64,000 nt of DNA from positions 62,001 to 126,000 of the forward strand of contig NZ_JABUXR010000004.1 of assembly GCF_014838745.1 (NCBI RefSeq), given 5' to 3'. Each line of letters begins with the position of its first letter. Position 1 is the first letter of the stretch. Below are positions 1-8,500 of this stretch, in pieces. This DNA comes from Limosilactobacillus urinaemulieris. GTDB lineage: Bacteria; Bacillota; Bacilli; Lactobacillales; Lactobacillaceae. The translations under genes were made by a program, and so were the position numbers. The notes beneath the pieces are model-generated. The model searched no databases. It was not told where the DNA came from and saw nothing but the letters and a program-made list of their open reading frames with translations.

Positions 1-593
1 ATGATCACCAAACTGCTGAAACTTTTGAAAAATGGTGTCGGAATATTAATGACTGGCAAAATTCGTTAATCAAGGACCACGGAAAGTTCTCCTATAAATT
101 AATGACAGCACCAGTAAAAGAAGATCTTTTGCTTCGGGGAACACCTGAAGTTACCGTTACCGTTGCTTCTTCGACTGATCACGGGATGCTTAGTGCTCAA
201 TTAGTTGATTTGGGCACTGCTAAGCGCTTAACGAGCTCGCCAGTTTTAATGAATCGCAACGTCCTCCAGTTAGGTTTTCATTGGGCAAGCGATGATCTCC
301 GGGAATTTCGTTTACAAGCAAAGACTAGTGACTACAAGGTAATTGCTGACGGTCATATCAACCTGCAAAATCGTCATAGTGCCAGTCAAGTTGATGATTT
401 AGCAGCAAATCAGTTTGTGAAAGTTCACTTTGAGCTTCAACCGCTTTTTCATCACCTGCTTAAGGGTCACCGCCTCGGTCTGGTTATTTATAGCACTGAC
501 TTTGGCGCCACTCTTCGCGGTAATGAAGAGATTACCTATACTGTTAAAACGGCCGATAGTTCCTTGTTGATTCCGGGAGTAATGACGCTCTAG
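1..593 (+). CDS. pepX: Xaa-Pro dipeptidyl-peptidase, C-terminal part (partial at window edge)
   Basis: The reading frame is open from base 3 of the window to a TAG stop at 591-593, so the gene begins to the left and only about 196 C-terminal residues are visible. The sequence resembles the C-terminal beta-sandwich domain of lactobacillar PepX, a cytosolic S15 serine peptidase that releases X-Pro dipeptides from casein-type peptides. The catalytic domain lies outside the window. The internal ATG at 102 is not a start, because the frame upstream is open and family-like. The next gene, a proline iminopeptidase, is also a proline-specific peptidase, which agrees with this assignment. Confidence 0.85.
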   Translation, partial: DHQTAETFEKWCRNINDWQNSLIKDHGKFSYKLMTAPVKEDLLLRGTPEVTVTVASSTDHGMLSAQLVDLGTAKRLTSSPVLMNRNVLQLGFHWASDDLREFRLQAKTSDYKVIADGHINLQNRHSASQVDDLAANQFVKVHFELQPLFHHLLKGHRLGLVIYSTDFGATLRGNEEITYTVKTADSSLLIPGVMTL

Positions 594-690
594 TTTCTTC
601 CACCAATCGCTTATTTTTCACAAGTAAACTTATCCTGTGCTAGAATAGTTTGTATATTGTATTAATATGCAGGCAAAGGAGAGATTGAGA

Positions 691-1590
691 ATGCAAACAG
701 GAACAAAGATTATTACCCTAGATAACGGTTATCACCTGTGGACAAACACTCAAGGCGAGGGTGACATTCACTTGTTAGCTCTTCATGGTGGTCCTGGTGG
801 AAACCATGAATACTGGGAAGATGCCGCGGAACAACTGAAAAAGCAAGGACTAAACGTTCAAGTTACAATGTACGACCAACTGGGCTCGCTCTATTCTGAT
901 CAGCCCGACTACTCAGATCCTGAAATTGCCAAGAAATACTTAACCTATGAATATTTCTTAGATGAAGTTGATGAAGTTCGTGAGAAATTAGGACTTGATA
1001 ACTTCTACCTCATTGGTCAAAGCTGGGGCGGTCTCCTTGTTCAAGAATATGCTGTTAAGTATGGTCAACACTTAAAGGGTGCCATCATTTCATCCATGGT
1101 CGACGAAATTGATGATTACGTTAAGCACGTCAATGCGCTTCGGGAAAAGACGCTTTCTAAGGAAGCCGTTGACTTTATGAAGGATTGTGAAGCGAAAAAT
1201 GATTACAGCAATCCGAAATATCAAGAGTATGTTCAGGTAATGAACGAAAACTACATTGACCGGAAACAACCTTCTAAGCTTTACCACCTTAAAGATCTTG
1301 GTGGCGATGCGGTCTACAACGCCTTCCAAGGTGATAACGAATTTGTAATTACCGGAAAACTAAAAGATTGGCATTTCCGTAACCAGCTTAAGAATATTAA
1401 GGTTCCAACCCTGATTACCTTTGGTGAACATGAATCAATGCCACTCGCTACCGGGAAAAAGATGGCCGAATTAATCCCAAATGCTAAGTTTGTTACCACA
1501 CCAAACGGTGGTCACCATCACATGGTTGATAATCCAGATGTTTACTACAAGCATCTCGCTGATTTCATTCGGGATTGCGAACAAAACTAA
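691..1590 (+). CDS. pepI: Proline iminopeptidase (alpha/beta hydrolase, S33)
   Basis: A 299-residue alpha/beta hydrolase. It has the oxyanion motif HGGPGG near residue 32, the nucleophile elbow GQSWGG with Ser111, and a C-terminal GGHHH motif with catalytic His275. The acidic member is probably the Glu in GEHES near residue 247. The family removes N-terminal proline from short peptides in the cytosol. An ATG exists at 667, but the ribosome binding site AAAGGAGAG lies between it and the ATG at 691, so 691 is the better start. Together with pepX upstream it serves proline-peptide utilisation. A related prolyl aminopeptidase-like hydrolase is the main alternative. Confidence 0.85.
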   Translation: MQTGTKIITLDNGYHLWTNTQGEGDIHLLALHGGPGGNHEYWEDAAEQLKKQGLNVQVTMYDQLGSLYSDQPDYSDPEIAKKYLTYEYFLDEVDEVREKLGLDNFYLIGQSWGGLLVQEYAVKYGQHLKGAIISSMVDEIDDYVKHVNALREKTLSKEAVDFMKDCEAKNDYSNPKYQEYVQVMNENYIDRKQPSKLYHLKDLGGDAVYNAFQGDNEFVITGKLKDWHFRNQLKNIKVPTLITFGEHESMPLATGKKMAELIPNAKFVTTPNGGHHHMVDNPDVYYKHLADFIRDCEQN

Positions 1591-1733
1591 AGATAGTTCA
1601 GAAGCTGAGAAAATTCGAATTGGTTTTCTTGGCTTTTCTTATTCTTTGCGTTACAGATATTGATATTAGTTAATTCCTAACCATAATTGGTATACAATAA
1701 GAATGGAATACTTAAGATTGCGAGGTTTACTTT

Positions 1734-2384
1734 ATGGCACACCAAATTACAAATTTCATTTTTGATATTGATGGGACACTCATTAATACTTATGAGAAAT
1801 ACATGCCACCAATGATTGATGTAATGGAAAAGCATGGCTACCATGTTCCTGCAGACCAAGTTGATTCTCTCAAGCGAAAGCTCTTCGGTATCACCGGTGC
1901 TGATTCTTTACGTCAGGGCGGTGTCAAAGAAGAGGATATCCCCGAAATGGTCGATGAATGGCGCGCGTTATCTTTCCAACGCGAAGATTTAGTAACGGTC
2001 TTCCCCGGAATCAAAGAAATGATTATGGGACTAGCTGCTCGTCCTGATACAAAATTGGCAATTGCAACATCTAAAGTTCGCGAAGATTATCAAGAACACT
2101 TTGTCAATGATTACGACTGGACGAAATATTTTGATGTTGCCGTAACTGAAGAGTTAACTAGCAACCACAAACCGGATCCTGACCCAATCTTGCTGGCAAT
2201 GGACAAGCTTGGTGCCCGTCCCGAAAATTCAGTTTACGTTGGTGATACGATCAACGATCTGAAAGCTGCTCATAATGCTGGCATTAAATTTGCTGGGGCA
2301 CTATATGGATCATCACAGCCACAGAACATTCAGGACGCCGATTACCCGCTCCAAGAGCCACAGGACTTATTGAAGATTGATTAG
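1734..2384 (+). CDS. HAD-family hydrolase (phosphoglycolate phosphatase/PpaX-like)
   Basis: A 216-residue HAD-superfamily phosphatase. Motif I DIDGT gives nucleophile Asp11 and acid/base Asp13, motif III Lys146 lies in HKPDPD, and motif IV GDTINDLKAA carries Asp171 and Asp175. A helical cap follows motif I, as in subfamily IA. Members dephosphorylate small metabolites such as phosphoglycolate or pyrophosphate, and the exact substrate cannot be read from sequence. The gene has its own start region with an AT-rich promoter-like TATACAAT and a GAGG ribosome binding site, and is followed by a convergent terminator. Confidence 0.8.
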   Translation: MAHQITNFIFDIDGTLINTYEKYMPPMIDVMEKHGYHVPADQVDSLKRKLFGITGADSLRQGGVKEEDIPEMVDEWRALSFQREDLVTVFPGIKEMIMGLAARPDTKLAIATSKVREDYQEHFVNDYDWTKYFDVAVTEELTSNHKPDPDPILLAMDKLGARPENSVYVGDTINDLKAAHNAGIKFAGALYGSSQPQNIQDADYPLQEPQDLLKID

Positions 2385-2442
2385 AAATAATCGAAGCTGA
2401 GAATCAAGTAGACTCGGTAAGGTTAAAAACTAACAATTATAG

Positions 2443-2490
2443 AAAGGTGACATAACAGAGGTTATAAATAGCTTCTGTTATGTCACCTTT
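2443..2490. terminator. Bidirectional intrinsic terminator
   Basis: A perfect 17-bp inverted repeat (2443-2459 and 2474-2490) begins AAAGG and ends CCTTT. It lies between two convergent genes, the HAD hydrolase and the DHH phosphoesterase, and can serve both. Confidence 0.85.
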
Positions 2491-2503
2491 ACTCTATGTT
2501 TCC

Positions 2504-3595
2504 TTACTTCTTAAATAATTGCGCCATCTTGGCTGCAACCTCAGGATCAAGGTTGTCAGCAAGGGTTCCGGTATTATCAGTTGCTGTTGTTTGCTGACTG
2601 TTCTTAATTATTTCGGCTAGGTTATCAGCAACCGCTTGTTCACCAATCTCAATCGGGTTAATAGTAAGTCGCCCACCGGCAGCATCAGCATGACCGCCAC
2701 CATTAAAGTATTTCTCAGCGAACTTAGCAACATCAAGTTTCCCGTTACTTCGTAAGGAAACACTGACCGGGCTAATTACCAATGCGGCATCGACATCAGG
2801 ATGCTGGATCAGCAATTCATGAGCGATTTCCGACTTATAATCGTCAGCATAAACAAATCCTAGTTGGTGTCCAGCAATCTTTGTAATTAAGGTATCCTTC
2901 AAATGGCTCTTTAGGTATTTTGCCCGCCGTTCATTAAGTGTCTTAATCAAAAGCTGATTTTGCTTTGCATATTCTTCCCAGCCAACACTAAAGACGTTCG
3001 CAACGAATGATGCCGAGTCTTGCAGAGGATAAAACCAGAATAATTGGTCAAAGTTATCAGCAGCAACTCGTTCTTCTTCACTAATATTTGGATCATTTTG
3101 CCAATCCCATGTGTCATAAGCCCGAATAAGTTCTACAAGATATTCAAGCTGTTGTCGTCGTTCTTCACTTAATTCTGCGAAATGCGGCTGTTTTGTTAAC
3201 CAATCCCAGACAAGACTCGTTGCACTAGGATTTACTTGCGGATTTGTCGGTCGAATACTGTTAGCTGAATGCTGTTCTCGTAATTCAGCCTCGGTTTCAT
3301 GATGATCAAATACCAACCAGTGGTTAGCAAAATTAGCGTTTAGTTGCTTAAACGTATAATCACTATCTGGTGTCATATCCATAATGTAAACATCTGTGGC
3401 GCGACTTGCTTCTGGAGTCTGCAGCCATTTAGCAAATTCTTCATCAATCCGGCCTGCACCACAATTGGTAAGATCGAATTCACAATGAGAAAACATCGTC
3501 TCTTTGACCGTTTCTAGTAATAGCGGTGCGCCAAAACCATCTAAGTCGTTGTGTGAGAAAATTTTAATTACCTGATTTGCCATGCTTAATACCAT
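2504..3595 (-). CDS. DHH/DHHA1 family phosphoesterase
   Basis: A protein of up to 363 residues with the two-domain DHH layout. The N-terminal domain carries NDLDGFG near residues 16-22 and the metal-binding DHHE motif near residue 97. The C-terminal DHHA1 domain ends with GGGHADAAGG. Such Mn-dependent cytosolic enzymes cleave short oligoribonucleotides or cyclic/linear dinucleotides, and the sequence does not decide between these. The start is uncertain: the first ATG (3595) and an in-frame ATG at 3583 both lack a strong ribosome binding site. It is transcribed divergently from the DUF2325 gene across a symmetrical promoter region. Confidence 0.8.
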   Translation of the reverse strand: MVLSMANQVIKIFSHNDLDGFGAPLLLETVKETMFSHCEFDLTNCGAGRIDEEFAKWLQTPEASRATDVYIMDMTPDSDYTFKQLNANFANHWLVFDHHETEAELREQHSANSIRPTNPQVNPSATSLVWDWLTKQPHFAELSEERRQQLEYLVELIRAYDTWDWQNDPNISEEERVAADNFDQLFWFYPLQDSASFVANVFSVGWEEYAKQNQLLIKTLNERRAKYLKSHLKDTLITKIAGHQLGFVYADDYKSEIAHELLIQHPDVDAALVISPVSVSLRSNGKLDVAKFAEKYFNGGGHADAAGGRLTINPIEIGEQAVADNLAEIIKNSQQTTATDNTGTLADNLDPEVAAKMAQLFKK

Positions 3596-3620
3596 TTTCT
3601 TTGCTTAATCCTAACCAATT

Positions 3621-3674
3621 ATACCAAGAAGCTTATTCATATGTCCTGACACTTTCAAAACTTCTTGGTATGAT
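3621..3674. promoter_or_regulatory. Symmetrical divergent promoter with 11-bp inverted repeat
   Basis: ATACCAAGAAG (3621-3631) and CTTCTTGGTAT (3661-3671) form a perfect inverted repeat. On the plus strand CTGACA (3646-3651) and TATGAT (3669-3674) are 17 bases apart. On the minus strand a TATAAT box overlaps the left arm, with AGGACA about 18 bases upstream. The two promoters therefore share the same spacer sequence in mirror image, which suggests a common regulator or simply a duplicated promoter. Confidence 0.6.
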
Positions 3675-3709
3675 TATTATTAGTAAGCATTTAGAAAGGA
3701 TAAAGTACT

Positions 3710-4945
3710 ATGCAAATATACGATTATCGTCATGAGTTGATCGAATTACTAGAAAATACCAGTAGCGACCAGCAAAGTTTAAAGCAAACACTCCAAAGTT
3801 TAAACACCGTAATTAATATTTTAAATCATTACGAAGAACCGAAATCATCATTCCGGAAGCCAAAACAATTTTTCCAACCTGAAAATCAGGCAACCCGACC
3901 AGCCCCGCGGATTAGGCAGGCAAGTCATTCTTCTCTGCTTACCGGTCCGGCACACGAGGTGACAACCAGTTCTCTCAAACGGCCAGTCACTCCCGAACCA
4001 GTTACGGTCGAAAAAGTTTCTCAAGAAGAGCGACTAGCAGCAGATGATCTTTACCTTGTTCACCGAAAATTAAGTGGTGCTGAGATTAATCACCATTATT
4101 ACAACGAAGCATTGATTCATTCACTTCACTTTCCGCTTGAAGACGGTGACATTGTTCAACTCGATCCCCAACAAACGGTTCGTGGTCTGCCCACAATTCG
4201 TCGAGTGACTGCTGACCACTTAGATGATTACGAACCAGAAAAGATTAAAGTAATTGAATATGCCGAGCTTAGCAGTGTTCCCGGTTCAGATGTCTTGCAA
4301 ATTAATGCTACGCTAAAGGGTAATTCAATCTTGGACGAAAATTCGGCTAATACGATCGTTATTGATCCCTTTAAGTTCCCTGGGCGGAGTCTTAAGGCCG
4401 GAATGGTGGTCGACTACGCCTACTTTGACCATGGAAACGGTCTTGAAGACGCTAAGAATGGATCGATTCGCTGGATCCACGAAAAGCAGGACTTCGACAC
4501 AACTAAACAACCTGCCAAGCCTAAGCAAGTGAAGAAACCTGTCCATCCGCGACACGATTACGAAAAGAAGTTGGACTATGATCTAAAACAACGCATTGTT
4601 CTCTTAATTACCGGTGATCGCGAGCGTTCACAAGAATTAAAGGCAGTTGTTGATAAGCACCACGGGATTTATCATGCCCTTGATGCTTCCATGGAAGATA
4701 AGGTTTCGAGTAGTAAAATGAAACGCGAAATTCGTGAGGCTGACTTCGTTGTGGTCTGCATTGATAAAATTCATCACCGAATTAGTCAACTGGCAAATCA
4801 CCATGCTAAGCGTTACGAGAAACCATTGGCAATCGCGAACACAACAACCAATACCGCTGTCGAACGAGCAATTGCACGGGCTTTGAATGGTGACCCTGCC
4901 TATGCACAGACAAGCGAAGACATGGCTAATTATCAGAAAAAATAA
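3710..4945 (+). CDS. DUF2325 domain protein
   Basis: A 411-residue protein without signal peptide or membrane segments. Residues 1-45 look helical. A proline- and charge-rich linker precedes a central beta-rich part. The last about 110 residues match DUF2325: a strand with LLITGDRERSQ, then HHGIYHALDAS, and a further strand with FVVVCIDKIHH. The function of the family is not established; the Rossmann-like C-terminal fold suggests nucleotide or nucleic acid binding, which is inference. Start ATG 3710 is preceded by AGAAAGGA. It has a near-consensus promoter in the divergent region with the DHH gene. Confidence 0.7.
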   Translation: MQIYDYRHELIELLENTSSDQQSLKQTLQSLNTVINILNHYEEPKSSFRKPKQFFQPENQATRPAPRIRQASHSSLLTGPAHEVTTSSLKRPVTPEPVTVEKVSQEERLAADDLYLVHRKLSGAEINHHYYNEALIHSLHFPLEDGDIVQLDPQQTVRGLPTIRRVTADHLDDYEPEKIKVIEYAELSSVPGSDVLQINATLKGNSILDENSANTIVIDPFKFPGRSLKAGMVVDYAYFDHGNGLEDAKNGSIRWIHEKQDFDTTKQPAKPKQVKKPVHPRHDYEKKLDYDLKQRIVLLITGDRERSQELKAVVDKHHGIYHALDASMEDKVSSSKMKREIREADFVVVCIDKIHHRISQLANHHAKRYEKPLAIANTTTNTAVERAIARALNGDPAYAQTSEDMANYQKK

Positions 4946-4964
4946 AAAAATTCTAAAAAACTTG

Positions 4965-5287
4965 TTGACTTTTATTAAAAACTAGTTAGAATAATAAACA
5001 ACAATTTAATTATTCGATCGCAATGAGAAAGAAGAGTAAATTAGCGATATCCATTAGCGAGTCTCGTTAGGTGGAAGGAGACAGGTTCAACGTTAATCGA
5101 AAATCACTTTCGAGCTTAAGTCTTAACTCATAGTAAGACTTAATGGTAGCACCCATTAACGTGCCAGCGTATCGCTCAGTCCCGGGCTGTACGTGTAAGG
5201 TATTATCAGTAATGATGATACAAAGATAGGGTGGTACCACGCTCGAGCGTCCCTTAACCAAAGTAATTTTGGTTAAGGGACTTTTTT
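4965..5287 (+). promoter_or_regulatory. T-box leader of brnQ with terminator
   Basis: Promoter TTGACT (4965-4970), 16 bases, TAGAAT (4987-4992) precedes a leader of about 280 nt. The T-box core AGGGTGGTACCACG lies at 5228-5241; its TGGT would pair with the ACCA end of uncharged tRNA. The terminator follows (arms 5250-5262 and 5268-5280, then T-run). In Stem I the loop context GAAAATCACTTTC places ATC (5103-5105) as candidate specifier, hence isoleucine, which fits a branched-chain amino acid carrier. The T-box call is firm, the specifier less so. Confidence 0.88.
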
Positions 5288-5336
5288 GTTGGGATCAAAG
5301 CAATTATTTAACGTTTTTCCTAGGAGGGAATTGATT

Positions 5337-6716
5337 ATGCAGGATTTAACAACAAAAAAGTTAACATTTAAGCAATACTTAGTTGTTGCTTCGTTACTAT
5401 TCGGGCTATTCTTTGGTGCCGGGAACTTAATTTTCCCGCTTCACCTTGGACAGTTAGCTGGTGCGAATTGGGGCCCAGCTGCTCTTGGTTTCTTAGTTAC
5501 CGGGGTCTTACTCCCATTACTTTCCGTTCTTGCCATTGCTGTCACCCGTGCTGAAGGGGTTTACGATGTTGGTCGACCACTCGGTACAGCATTTGCTCTG
5601 GTCTTCATGGTCTTGATTCATGCTACCATCGGTCCTTTATTCGGAACTCCCCGGACAGCAACCGTTTCATTTACCGTTGGTGTTGCACCATTCGTACCAA
5701 AAGCTGCTCAAGGCTGGTCACTATTACTTTTCTCAGCAGTGTTCTTTGTCTTAGCATTTGCCTTTTCTTACAAGGAAAACAGCATTCTTTCAAACGTTGG
5801 TAAAGTTTTGAACCCTGTCTTCTTGGCACTTTTATTCTTAGTCTTCGTGGTTGCCTTCGCTAATCCGTTGGGAAACCCAGCTACTGCACCAGTAACTAGC
5901 GCTTACGTTCACAGTGCCGTTACTAATAGTTTCCTTGAAGGGTACAACACAATGGATGCTCTAGCAGGTCTTGCCTTTGGGGTTACTGTTGTTACCGCAA
6001 TTAAAGGGATGGGCGTTCGTCGTCCAGGTGCTGTTTCAAAGGTTGTTACAAAGTCTGGTGTGCTCGCAGTTGGTGCCATCGGTTTCATCTACCTTCTCCT
6101 AATCGTCCTTGGTGCAATGTCACTTGGTCGCTTTAAGGTTTCACCTGATGGCGGTGTTGCTTTCAACCAATTAGTCAACGCTTATGCAGGTGCATTTGGT
6201 CAAGTTGTTTTAGCATTCCTATTAACTGTTACTTGTTTAACTACTGCTGTTGGTTTAGTTGCTGCCTTTGCTCAAGACTTCCACAAGCACTTCCCAAAGG
6301 TTAGCTACCATACTTGGTTAGCACTTAGTTGCCTTGCTTCATTCTTAACTGCTAACTTCGGTTTGGATCAAATCATCGCTTGGTCAACACCAATGTTAAT
6401 GTTCCTTTACCCACTATCAATGGTCTTAATCGTCCTTTCAGTTGCTTCACCACTCTTCCATCGCGATGGCGTTGTTTACTTCTTCGTTGTCCTTTTGACT
6501 GTAGTTCCAGCACTTGGTGATATGGTTGTTGCTTTCCCAGCTGTTGTAAGTCAAAGCTCATTTGGTCTCTGGGTAGCTGGTGTGCGGAAGATGATGCCAC
6601 TTGCCTCAATGGGCCTCTCATGGGTTGTTCCAGCACTTGTTGGTTTAGTTGTTGGTCTCCTTGTCCACTTCTTCCGGCGTAACCAAGTTAACGTTAAGCA
6701 GACAGAAGTTGATTAG
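5337..6716 (+). CDS. brnQ: Branched-chain amino acid:cation symporter
   Basis: A 459-residue membrane protein with about 12 hydrophobic segments. The signature FGLFFGAGNLIFPLHLG near residue 25 is typical of the LIVCS/BrnQ family, which imports leucine, isoleucine and valine with Na+ or H+. Start ATG 5337 follows the ribosome binding site TAGGAGGGAA; an upstream in-frame codon at 5286 lies in the T-box terminator and is rejected. Expression should rise when the cognate tRNA is uncharged, through the T-box leader. A terminator follows at 6757. Confidence 0.93.
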   Translation: MQDLTTKKLTFKQYLVVASLLFGLFFGAGNLIFPLHLGQLAGANWGPAALGFLVTGVLLPLLSVLAIAVTRAEGVYDVGRPLGTAFALVFMVLIHATIGPLFGTPRTATVSFTVGVAPFVPKAAQGWSLLLFSAVFFVLAFAFSYKENSILSNVGKVLNPVFLALLFLVFVVAFANPLGNPATAPVTSAYVHSAVTNSFLEGYNTMDALAGLAFGVTVVTAIKGMGVRRPGAVSKVVTKSGVLAVGAIGFIYLLLIVLGAMSLGRFKVSPDGGVAFNQLVNAYAGAFGQVVLAFLLTVTCLTTAVGLVAAFAQDFHKHFPKVSYHTWLALSCLASFLTANFGLDQIIAWSTPMLMFLYPLSMVLIVLSVASPLFHRDGVVYFFVVLLTVVPALGDMVVAFPAVVSQSSFGLWVAGVRKMMPLASMGLSWVVPALVGLVVGLLVHFFRRNQVNVKQTEVD

Positions 6717-6756
6717 TTTAATCTAGTAATCGCCATTAATTAAAAACTCCAATCTA

Positions 6757-6802
6757 AAAAGACTCAGTTCAGAATGTCACCATTCTAGACTGAGTTTTTT
6801 TG
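6757..6802. terminator. Bidirectional terminator after brnQ
   Basis: Arms ACTCAGTTCAGAATG and CATTCTAGACTGAGT form a near-perfect stem with a T-run on the plus strand and an A-run before it, so it can also stop minus-strand transcripts coming from the glucosaminidase gene through the repeat region. Confidence 0.8.
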
Positions 6803-6805
6803 TAA

Positions 6806-7110
6806 TCTAACGTTCTACGAAAACTTGCTTTGCCCGAGTTTCCTAGGGCTGGCAACCTCCGCCTACTGCAGCAGAGTCGAAACGTGTTCCCTCGGAACTC
6901 GCTAGAGCTAACGACCTCCGAGAAGTGGTGCAAGACACCACTCCCCGGAGAAATCGTTAGCTTTCCGCGAGTTTTTTGCGAGGTCACACTCTACTTTAAA
7001 CGTGTTCGCAGGGAAGCCCCTATAGACAACAAACTCCCTCCCAGATGCTTTCAGCATCCAGTCGGGAGAAATTGTTGTCTTACGGGCCTTCTTTACCTGC
7101 TCACACTCTA
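6806..7110 (-). repeat. Palindromic 3' UTR element cluster 1 (two units)
   Basis: Two modular hairpin units. The first runs from a head GCAGCAGAGTCGAAACGTG (about 6864) through stems CGAACTCGC..., CTAACGACCTCC and the matching GGAGAAATCGTTAG to GGTCACACTCTA near 6995. The second has head AAACGTGTTCGCAGG, stem TAGACAACAAACTCCC paired with GGGAGAAATTGTTGTCT, and the tail TCACACTCTA at 7101-7110. The last three bases of the tail are the TAG stop (complement) of the glucosaminidase gene. Related units occur at eight other places in this window. No coding potential is proposed. Confidence 0.8.
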
Positions 7111-7701
7111 TTTGTCATACTTCTCCAATCCAAATTTTTGGATGGCGTAGATGAGTTTGTTGGCGTAGTTGGGGTCGGTAGCATAGCCGTTCTTTTGGAG
7201 TTCTTGAGCGGCTTTTCGGTAATTAGTATTGGTGCGGACACCATCGAAGCGGTGATGGTTGTCTCTGGTTCCATTAACAATAATGTTGGTATGCGCCTTA
7301 ATTGAATCATCCCATGTTTGGTAAACCGCAAAGTATTGAGGAATGTACCGTTGCTTACCATTAATGTTTTCAATGGTATACATCCGTACCTTATCTTCAC
7401 CCTTACTTGCCTTCATGCCGAACAAGTTGTTGTATTTATTGCCGAGCCGACTGTTTCCCCACTGGGACTCTAATCCAGCTTGCGCAATTGTAATACTTAC
7501 TGGAATGCCATACTTCTTCTGTTCACGCTGTGCTGCTGGCGCTACCTGAGAGACAAATTGTTGGACAGTCATGTTTTGATCGTGAATTTGTCGCGGGTAC
7601 CCCGACAATGGACTATTCTTAATGGTTAGCCCACAAATTGTAAAGACGACAACAAGAAAAACGATTGTAATTGCAGAAATAATTTTAGTTTCTTTTTTCA
7701 T
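7108..7701 (-). CDS. Glucosaminidase-domain cell wall hydrolase, membrane anchored
   Basis: A 197-residue protein. Residues 8-28 form one hydrophobic segment (signal anchor). Residues about 45-190 match the glucosaminidase/lysozyme-like fold of LytG and AcmB type enzymes: FVSQVAPAAQREQKKYGIPVS, then the catalytic-Glu region QAGLESQWG, LGNKYNNLFGMKAS and a C-terminal YATDPNYANKL motif. It would cleave N-acetylglucosaminyl bonds of peptidoglycan outside the membrane. No binding repeats (LysM, SH3) are present. The TAG stop lies inside the tail of a palindromic repeat unit. Confidence 0.82.
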   Translation of the reverse strand: MKKETKIISAITIVFLVVVFTICGLTIKNSPLSGYPRQIHDQNMTVQQFVSQVAPAAQREQKKYGIPVSITIAQAGLESQWGNSRLGNKYNNLFGMKASKGEDKVRMYTIENINGKQRYIPQYFAVYQTWDDSIKAHTNIIVNGTRDNHHRFDGVRTNTNYRKAAQELQKNGYATDPNYANKLIYAIQKFGLEKYDK

Positions 7702-7774
7702 ATATATTCCTCTTTGACTTTGACTAAGTATTCGCGCTTATTATAAACAATCATTTACTATAAAGCGAGAAGTT

Positions 7775-8459
7775 TTAAGACTTCTTTAATAAGTCCTTTT
7801 TGACATCATTAAAGTGCTTGACATCGGTAACCTTCATCTTTGGGAAGTTCCTAATCAGCCGACGTTGGTTCCAAGAAAGGTGCTGGTTAAACCGTCGCGT
7901 ATCTTCACTATTAATAATCTCTTCCCGCCAATTAGCCAGCCGCTGCTTTAAGCGCTGTTCTTCCGCAGGCTTGGCTTCTTGGATCAGTACCCATTACAAG
8001 AACGATTATGATTGCTAGCCAACCATGCGTCAGCGCTTCTTCCCAATTAATTATTCGCTGGATAAAAGGTTGGATGTACTTAACTAAGAAAACAACACCG
8101 ATCCCCCAGAACAATGATATTTCTGGAGCGACTCTTCCTTGGATGTTTCCTTTCAGTTTAGAATAATCCCAGAGCTTCATATGAAAGACTTTCTCCAAAA
8201 AGAGACTCGCAAAATATTCAAAGATGCTAGCAACAATAAAGCCAACAATAAATAGGAGAATTAAATTATTTTTAACGGGCTCTGCTGTAATTAAAATCGT
8301 GGTAACAGCAAATCCATAAACGGGGCAATATGGACCAAAAAGGAATCCACGATAGGCATAGTGATGATCCTTAATCGAACAATAAAAGGTTTCCCATAGC
8401 CAGCCAACTACCGAATAGGTAAAAAATAAGACAATAATTTCTGAAATTGAGTAATGCAT
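7775..8459 (-). pseudogene. CmpB-like putative ABC-transporter permease (frameshifted)
   Basis: Start ATG at 8459 follows the ribosome binding site AAGGGAGGG. The first about 165 codons give a membrane protein with about four to five segments and the family-like YSVVGWLWETFYCSIK and GFLFGPYCPVYG motifs of the CmpB-like (PF06541) group. Near 7985 the frame breaks: the frame used so far ends soon at 7932, while the next frame reads IQEAKPAEEQRLKQ... down to a TAA at 7775-7777 and looks like the genuine charged C-terminal tail. A small deletion at the junction explains this. The truncated product may still be made. Its function is unknown. Confidence 0.6.
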
Positions 8460-8500
8460 GGTCCGGCACCCTCCCTTCATCAATTATTGTCTCATATTTT

